7,915 nt of DNA from Flavobacteriaceae bacterium (GTDB lineage: Bacteria > Bacteroidota > Bacteroidia > Flavobacteriales > Flavobacteriaceae), in NCBI GenBank assembly GCA_002693605.1, contig NZQO01000070.1, positions 1 through 7,915 of the forward strand, read 5' to 3'. The notes below the pieces were generated by a model, which saw only the letters and a list, made by a program, of their open reading frames with translations, had not been told where the DNA came from and ran no database searches. The position numbers were made by a program, and so were the translations under genes. Below, piece by piece: positions 1-3,746 of the stretch. The number at the start of each line of letters is the position of its first letter. Within the stretch, counting starts at the first letter, position 1.

Positions 1-72
1 AGCCGAGGCCTCAAAACCTGAAAGTTGTTCCTTTAAAATTGCTGAAACTTCAGCTGGTTTTACTTCTGCCAT
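1..72 (-). CDS. atpA: ATP synthase F1 subunit alpha, N-terminal fragment
   Basis: Only the first 24 codons are inside the window; the gene runs off the left edge. The ATG lies at 72-70 and the peptide begins MAEVKPAEVSAILKEQLSGF, which matches the conserved start of bacterial alpha subunits, where the N-terminal helix binds subunit delta at the top of F1. Alpha forms the alternating alpha3beta3 head of the F-type ATP synthase and carries non-catalytic nucleotide sites, none of which are visible here. It follows atpH after a 51-nt gap that contains a GC-rich hairpin. The gene order atpB-E-F-H-A supports the call. The assignment is firm although the fragment is short. Confidence 0.93.
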   Translation of the reverse strand, partial: MAEVKPAEVSAILKEQLSGFEASA

Positions 73-94
73 TTTTATTACGATTTGAGATTTA

Positions 95-116
95 CCCACT
101 GGGGCCAGACCCCGGG
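95..116 (-). promoter_or_regulatory. GC-rich hairpin in the atpH-atpA gap
   Basis: In the minus-strand transcript the sequence reads CCC GGGG TCTGG CCCC AGT GGG. GGGG pairs with CCCC around a 5-nt loop, and the outer CCC pairs with GGG across a 3-nt bulge, giving seven G-C pairs. A further CCC at 122-124 could pair with 114-116 instead, so alternative folds exist. It ends 22 nt before the atpA ATG and no U-run follows it, so it is not a standard terminator. A role in mRNA processing or in tuning atpA translation is inference only. Confidence 0.5.
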
Positions 117-123
117 ATAAACC

Positions 124-660
124 CTAATTTAATGTAAATTCTCTTTTTAGTCTGTTCAATTTATCTGCAATACTCGCATTGTACTGTAAGTCGCCCACGC
201 GCAGGATAAATCCGCCAATGATCGACTCGTCGATAGTATTTTCGATAGTAACGTTGGTGCTGCCGGTCATATCGGTAACCTTTGCCAATATTTTGCTTTC
301 CAACTCGGGTGTGAGCGCCACGGCGGTGGTGACTTTCGCCACCTTAACTCCTTGGGCCTCGTTGTAAAGATTCACATAGCTCGTGGCTACCTGATCCAAT
401 AGCCCGATACGTTGGTTTTTGACCAATACCCTAATTAAGGTCTTGGTAAGTTCATTTTGCGACGAAAAAACGCCAAGCAATGCCTTTTGCTTATCTGCCG
501 GCTTGATGACGGGGCTAGCCAATACAGCGCGCAAGTCGCGGCTGTTCGCTATGGTCTGGTGCACCGACTGCATATCGCCGAACAATAGGCTTTGCGAGTT
601 GTTCTCGTTGGCCTGTTGCAAGACTGCTTTTGCATATCGAATGGCTGCTCTGTTGCTCAT
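124..660 (-). CDS. atpH: ATP synthase F1 subunit delta (OSCP homologue)
   Basis: A 178-residue protein of the usual delta/OSCP length. Delta sits on top of the alpha3beta3 head and ties it to the peripheral stalk made of subunit b, preventing the head from rotating. The N-terminal part (about 1-105) has the all-helical character of the family, starting MSNRAAIRYAKAVLQQA, where the RYAKAV stretch is typical. The C-terminal part holds the OSCP signature around residues 143-157 (IDESIIGGFILRVGD), followed by a final basic helix that ends KREFTLN. The ATG at 660 is four bases after the atpF stop, so the two are probably translationally coupled. I see no Shine-Dalgarno sequence, as is normal in Bacteroidota. 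No oddities in the protein. Confidence 0.96.
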   Translation of the reverse strand: MSNRAAIRYAKAVLQQANENNSQSLLFGDMQSVHQTIANSRDLRAVLASPVIKPADKQKALLGVFSSQNELTKTLIRVLVKNQRIGLLDQVATSYVNLYNEAQGVKVAKVTTAVALTPELESKILAKVTDMTGSTNVTIENTIDESIIGGFILRVGDLQYNASIADKLNRLKREFTLN

Positions 661-664
661 AGGT

Positions 665-1165
665 TTAGTTCAATTTTGCATCGGCCAACATAGTGTCGAC
701 CAATTCTAATTGCTGGTCCTTGCTGGAAAGTTCCTTCTTTACGACCTTTTCGGCTATCTGAACAGATAGCTCGGCCACGTGGTTCTTCAGTTCGGCCATA
801 GCGGCTTTTTTCTCACTCTCGATGGCCGCTTGCGCTTGGCCAATCATTTTATTTGCCTCGTTCTGGGCTTCTTCCTTGGCATCGGCAATCATCTTGGCCT
901 TGATCTCGCGGGCCTCCTTCATCATTACCTCACGCTCGTTGCGGGCTTCCTGCAGCAATTTCTCATTGCTTGCCTGAAGGTTCTCCATTTCGCGGCGCGC
1001 GTCCTCGGCCGAGGCTAGGGCGGTTTTAATTCCTTCCTCGCGCTCGTTTACCGCACCCAAGATGGGTTTCCAGGCAAACTTGCGGAGCAACAACACCAAT
1101 CCTACAAAGATTAGGATCTGCCAGAAAAACAAGCCGAACGAAAACTGATCTATTAATTTTTCCAT
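665..1165 (-). CDS. atpF: ATP synthase Fo subunit b
   Basis: A 166-residue protein with the standard b-subunit plan: a single N-terminal membrane helix (about residues 9-28, FSFGLFFWQILIFVGLVLLL), then the basic KFAWKPI junction, then a long, charged Ala/Glu/Lys-rich coiled coil (about 40-150). Two copies form the peripheral stalk that holds subunit a in the membrane and delta on F1. Length (family about 155-170) and start at 1165 fit. Only one b gene is present and there is no b' gene, so a homodimer is expected. It lies 78 nt downstream of atpE, with a strong hairpin in that gap, and is followed after 4 nt by atpH. Confidence 0.96.
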   Translation of the reverse strand: MEKLIDQFSFGLFFWQILIFVGLVLLLRKFAWKPILGAVNEREEGIKTALASAEDARREMENLQASNEKLLQEARNEREVMMKEAREIKAKMIADAKEEAQNEANKMIGQAQAAIESEKKAAMAELKNHVAELSVQIAEKVVKKELSSKDQQLELVDTMLADAKLN

Positions 1166-1199
1166 TGTCTAAGATTTCAGAATACTTTAATTTTTAATA

Positions 1200-1236
1200 G
1201 TACAGCCGCTGCAACCAACCGTTGCAGCCGCTGTAC
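1200..1236 (-). promoter_or_regulatory. strong hairpin directly after atpE
   Basis: Arms 1200-1215 and 1221-1236 are inverted repeats matching at 15 of 16 positions, with one mismatch (1207 against 1229, G-G in the RNA) and a 5-nt loop (1216-1220). In the transcript the arms are GTACAGCGGCTGCAAC and GTTGCAGCGGCTGTAC. The stem starts only 7 nt past the atpE stop codon and lies 34 nt before the atpF start. The sequence after it is AU-rich but has no continuous U-run, so it is not a canonical Rho-independent terminator. It could protect the 3' end of an atpB-atpE message or partly attenuate transcription, so that more subunit c is made than subunit b; this is inferred. Confidence 0.75.
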
Positions 1237-1243
1237 GATTTAG

Positions 1244-1435
1244 TTACGCTGCGAAAAGGGCAGCAAATCCAATACCTTCAATAAGCGCCGCTGCAATAAG
1301 CATTGCTGTTTGAATTTTTCCTGAGGCTTCAGGCTGGCGAGCAATCGCTTCCATAGCGCGTCCACCGATCATTCCGATACCAAGACCTGCTCCGATTACA
1401 ATTAAACCTGCTCCTACAATAGTTGGGATTTCCAT
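1244..1435 (-). CDS. atpE: ATP synthase Fo subunit c (rotor ring proteolipid)
   Basis: A 63-residue, two-helix proteolipid. Many copies form the rotor ring that turns as ions pass subunit a. Helix 1 (about 5-28) carries the glycine-rich packing motif GAGLGIGMIGG; the polar loop is ARQPE at 32-36, which contacts gamma/epsilon; helix 2 (about 41-62) carries the ion-binding carboxylate Glu53. By alignment to the well-known sodium-binding c subunit of Ilyobacter, the Gln ligand in helix 1 is replaced by Ile20 and the Ser/Thr after the Glu by Gly54/Ile55, so a proton rather than sodium ring is expected. It is shorter than the E. coli protein (79) because the termini are short. It lies between atpB (31-nt gap) and atpF (78-nt gap with hairpin). 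Confidence 0.97.
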   Translation of the reverse strand: MEIPTIVGAGLIVIGAGLGIGMIGGRAMEAIARQPEASGKIQTAMLIAAALIEGIGFAALFAA

Positions 1436-1466
1436 AATATATAATTAAAAATTAAACGTTCAACAT
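1436..1466 (-). promoter_or_regulatory. AU-rich translation leader of atpE
   Basis: The 31 bases between the atpB stop and the atpE ATG are almost only A and T close to the start (TTAATTTTTAATTATATATT before ATG). There is no Shine-Dalgarno match. In Bacteroidota, ribosomes favour unstructured A/U-rich leaders, and the c subunit must be made in many copies per complex, so this may be a strong initiation region. The sequence composition is seen; the role is inferred. Confidence 0.4.
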
Positions 1467-2549
1467 TTAGTGCGACTCCTCATTCGCCATACCGAAATAC
1501 AGTGCCGAAAGCATTGTAAAGATATAGGCCTGTAGGGCCGCAACCAATAATTCTAGAATGGCCAGGGCAAAGGCAAGGCCAAATGACAGCGAGCTGCCCA
1601 ACCAATTCTTAAATATAAACATCAACGCGATGATGCTCATAAGCACCACGTGACCTGCGGTCATGTTCGCGTAAAGACGTATCATCAACGAAAAGGGCTT
1701 AATGATAACCCCAAGCAACTCGATGGGCGCAAGGACAATTCGCATTACCTTGGGCACGCCGGGCATCCAAAAAATATGCCCCCAATAATTCTTATTGGCA
1801 GTTAAGTTGGTTATTAAAAATACAATAAGCGCCAAACCAAAGGTTACCGCTATGTTACCGGTTACGTTGACGCCCAGAGGGGTCATACCTAAAAGGTTCA
1901 AGAACCAAATAAAGAAGAAGATAGTGAGCAGAAAGCTCATGTACTTCTTATATTTTTTATGCCCAATATTGGGTATGGCAATCTCATCGCGCACGAAGAG
2001 CACCAATGGCTCTAGGAAACGGCCCACGCCAGAGGGAATACCTTGATTTTTCTTGTACGATTTTGCCAGGGCACGGAACAAGAAGAACATTAGCAACGAT
2101 ACCAACAACATGGTAACCACGTTCTTGGTAATAGAAAAATCCAATGGTTTATCGTTGGTAGGATGTCCGGCATCGTCGAACTGAAGAGTTCCGGCGGCAT
2201 CGGTTTCGTAAATTTTCGAGTGGTAAATGGTGTAGTAGTTTCCGTCTACCTCGGCAACGGTCTCGCCGTGGTGGAATTTAGCCGAAGAGAACACCTTTAA
2301 ACCGTCGTCGAACAAAATGACGGGCAACGGAAAACCATAGTGCTTCCCAGCCTCTTCATCAGAAAAAAACGTGAAATCGTACGAGTCTTGAAGGTGATGC
2401 TCAATAAAGCTATCAATTTCAGAAGCTTTCTCCTCTTCCGCGGAAAGTTCTTGGGTCTCGGGCATTTCTTCCGCTGCCTGAGCATACGTCGGGGCCATAC
2501 CAAAAATGAAAGCTAGAATCAGTAAATTTTTAATAAAGGGTCTTTGCAT
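1467..2549 (-). CDS. atpB: ATP synthase Fo subunit a with secreted N-terminal extension
   Basis: A 360-residue subunit a, about 90 residues longer than the 271-residue E. coli protein. Subunit a forms the two proton half-channels beside the c ring. Residues 1-25 look like a cleavable signal peptide (basic start, hydrophobic core, PTYAQA). Residues 26 to about 138 form a hydrophilic, acidic extension expected to be periplasmic. The membrane part begins near 143. The essential arginine is Arg291 in FSLMIRLYANMTAGH, and Gln340 in ALQAYIF matches E. coli Gln252. The E. coli Glu219/His245 pair appears swapped as His300/Glu333, an arrangement also known from mitochondria. A long extension of this kind is, to my knowledge, common in Bacteroidota AtpB. 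The gene starts 103 nt after the DUF6168 gene and has its own predicted promoter. Confidence 0.96.
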   Translation of the reverse strand: MQRPFIKNLLILAFIFGMAPTYAQAAEEMPETQELSAEEEKASEIDSFIEHHLQDSYDFTFFSDEEAGKHYGFPLPVILFDDGLKVFSSAKFHHGETVAEVDGNYYTIYHSKIYETDAAGTLQFDDAGHPTNDKPLDFSITKNVVTMLLVSLLMFFLFRALAKSYKKNQGIPSGVGRFLEPLVLFVRDEIAIPNIGHKKYKKYMSFLLTIFFFIWFLNLLGMTPLGVNVTGNIAVTFGLALIVFLITNLTANKNYWGHIFWMPGVPKVMRIVLAPIELLGVIIKPFSLMIRLYANMTAGHVVLMSIIALMFIFKNWLGSSLSFGLAFALAILELLVAALQAYIFTMLSALYFGMANEESH

Positions 2550-2585
2550 AACAGACGTAAAATAACGGTGTCCTTAAAATCGGTG

Positions 2586-2620
2586 CAAAAATACAGTTAT
2601 AATCTTTATTGAAAAAACAA
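2586..2620 (-). promoter_or_regulatory. predicted promoter of atpB
   Basis: On the minus strand the sequence TATTTTTG (2593-2586) is an exact match to the Bacteroidota -7 consensus TAnnTTTG. The -33 region 19 nt upstream is a T-run (2617-2612) with a TTG next to it (2620-2618), a weak match to TTTG. Transcription would start near 2580, giving a leader of roughly 30 nt before the atpB ATG at 2549. The core shares 12 identical bases with the predicted porW promoter. It would allow the Fo/F1 genes to be expressed apart from porW-bactofilin-atpZ. Confidence 0.6.
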
Positions 2621-2629
2621 TTTTTAGTC

Positions 2630-2649
2630 TTTTTTCGTTCCGGAAAAAA
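2630..2649 (-). terminator. weak AT-stem hairpin after the DUF6168 gene
   Basis: In the transcript TTTTTTC pairs with GAAAAAA around the loop CGGAAC. A 7-bp stem of mostly A-U pairs is weak, and the run that follows is mixed A/T rather than a clean U-tract. It sits just after the stop of the DUF6168 gene and upstream of the atpB promoter, the place where a partial terminator would make sense. I regard it as a possible inefficient terminator only. Confidence 0.25.
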
Positions 2650-2652
2650 AAT

Positions 2653-3039
2653 TCAATATACCTGATTATTAAGCTGTTTGGAAAGATAGGTTACTTCCAA
2701 AATAAGGGAGAGGGCATAGGGAATGAAAAATGTGATAAATTCGGCGGTGTGCATAATCCCATCGGCTTGATAGTGTGGGTAGAAGAGCAGGAAAAAAACC
2801 ACAAATTTGAGTCCGCTGCCGGCAATAAATACAAATCCAGAGAGTGAGGATTTATTTTTCAGGGTGCGGTACACCGCCACCAGGATAACGCCCGCCAGAA
2901 GAAAGTTCGCGGCGTACGCAAGGCCAATGCGGTGGTCCCATAGTGGTATTCCCAAAAAGGAACGGACGGCAAGGTGAATTCCCAGCGCGATGGCCAATAC
3001 AAGTAGCAACAGACCCATAAAAGATACGATCTTGCGCAT
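2653..3039 (-). CDS. DUF6168-like four-helix membrane protein, possible AtpI counterpart
   Basis: A 128-residue, very hydrophobic protein with four predicted membrane helices (about 5-25, 38-58, 68-88 and 100-120) and short loops. I associate it from memory with the flavobacterial family DUF6168; this cannot be confirmed here. No catalytic motif is visible. Length, helix number and position (directly between atpZ and atpB) are those of AtpI, the small accessory protein involved in c-ring assembly in other bacteria, and Gly76-x-Lys78 in helix 3 loosely recalls charged residues within AtpI helices. I infer a divergent AtpI-like role, with no direct proof. ATG at 3039 lies four bases after the atpZ stop, so coupling is likely. 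It could also be an unrelated membrane protein held there by synteny. Confidence 0.8.
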   Translation of the reverse strand: MRKIVSFMGLLLLVLAIALGIHLAVRSFLGIPLWDHRIGLAYAANFLLAGVILVAVYRTLKNKSSLSGFVFIAGSGLKFVVFFLLFYPHYQADGIMHTAEFITFFIPYALSLILEVTYLSKQLNNQVY

Positions 3040-3043
3040 GACT

Positions 3044-3262
3044 CTATTTGTTCAACTTATTTAACTGTTTAATCACCAGAAATAAGGAAGCGGCGACCCC
3101 CGCTAGGGTGGCAATAATGACGAATAGCTTTTGGCCATTGTTATACGTGGCGTCCAGCCACTGCCCCCCCTTTACGAAAACGTAGATTATTACTCCCATT
3201 TCCATAGCGATGGCCGTGAGAACGGCCCACCGTCTTAATCCGTTATCGCCACCGGATGCCAT
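3044..3262 (-). CDS. atpZ: AtpZ/AtpI-family ATP synthase accessory protein
   Basis: A 72-residue protein with two membrane helices (about 12-31 and 45-65) and a short loop containing the GGQWLD motif (32-37), the typical feature of the AtpZ (ATPase gene 1) family found ahead of atp operons. Family members are linked to ATP synthase assembly and, in alkaliphilic Bacillus, proposed to work with AtpI in magnesium uptake. The end is basic (KQLNKLNK) and probably cytoplasmic. It starts 2 nt after the bactofilin stop and ends 4 nt before the DUF6168 gene, so it is within a tight operon. A run of seven G in the coding strand (3170-3164) encodes Lys-Gly-Gly and keeps the frame open. Confidence 0.85.
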   Translation of the reverse strand: MASGGDNGLRRWAVLTAIAMEMGVIIYVFVKGGQWLDATYNNGQKLFVIIATLAGVAASLFLVIKQLNKLNK

Positions 3263-3264
3263 AA

Positions 3265-3741
3265 TTATTTTAAGGGTTCGGCCTCCTGCTTAGCGCGTTG
3301 TTGCCTGTCATGAACCGAACCTCCCTTGGCAGGTTGCCTCGCTATGGCCTTTGTAGAAACATTTCGTCTAGACGAACCATTGCTGCCGTTGTGCATTGCG
3401 CACGAGGCATTAAAGGTAGCGCCCGGCTCAACCGCCAATTTACCCACGGTAACCTCTCCCTCGATATGTGCGGTAGCTCGTAGGGTTAGGGTCCCTGATA
3501 CATCCAGGGTTCCGTTGAAGTTTCCTTCTATATCGGCATTTTCACAAGAAAGGGTGCCGTTAATGATCCCCGATTTACCAAGTACGACCTTCGAGGGGGT
3601 TTTTATATTTCCCGTTACGCTGCCGTCAATCCTGAAAAATCCGGAAGATTCTATATCGCCGGTAAGCACAGTGCCCTCGTTGATTCGGTTTTGACCGGTG
3701 CCGGGTTCGTTGGAAAGTTTCTCCTTCTTATCGTTGAACAT
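3265..3741 (-). CDS. bactofilin (polymer-forming cytoskeletal protein)
   Basis: A 158-residue protein with the bactofilin layout: a short charged N-terminus (1-20), a right-handed beta-helix core (about 21-115) built from repeated turns with regular Gly/Val/Ile spacing (such as GTVLTGDIESSGFFRIDGSV and VVLGKSGIINGTLSCENADI), and a Ser/Arg/Lys-rich, probably disordered tail (about 118-158). Bactofilins polymerise without nucleotides into filaments at the inner membrane and act in cell shape, stalks, polar localisation or motility in other bacteria. No membrane helix or signal peptide is present, so it is cytoplasmic. It starts 5 nt after the porW stop and ends 2 nt before atpZ. Its specific role here is unknown; a scaffold for envelope machinery would be inference. 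Start chosen at the ATG at 3741. Confidence 0.9.
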   Translation of the reverse strand: MFNDKKEKLSNEPGTGQNRINEGTVLTGDIESSGFFRIDGSVTGNIKTPSKVVLGKSGIINGTLSCENADIEGNFNGTLDVSGTLTLRATAHIEGEVTVGKLAVEPGATFNASCAMHNGSNGSSRRNVSTKAIARQPAKGGSVHDRQQRAKQEAEPLK

Positions 3742-3746
3742 ATCGT

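Noticed and set aside
665..1018. Leu/Phe/His-rich plus-strand frame opposite atpF that looks like a membrane protein
   Set aside because: Antisense of Glu/Lys/Ala-rich coiled coil gives hydrophobic codons by complement; no independent evidence.
1200..1243. Rho-independent terminator after atpE
   Set aside because: The stem is strong but no U-run follows, and atpF, atpH and atpA downstream must still be transcribed.
1244..1435. Sodium-type c ring
   Set aside because: The Gln of helix 1 and the Ser/Thr next to the ion-binding Glu found in sodium-binding c subunits are Ile20 and Gly54/Ile55 here.
3164..3170. Run of seven C (G in the coding strand) within atpZ as a phase-variation tract
   Set aside because: Seven bases is short for a contingency locus, the frame is intact, and switching an ATP synthase accessory gene is unlikely.
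3326..3694. 122-codon open frame on the plus strand opposite the bactofilin gene
   Set aside because: It is antisense to a clear bactofilin gene, the peptide has no family character, and the regular repeat structure of the beta-helix keeps other frames open.
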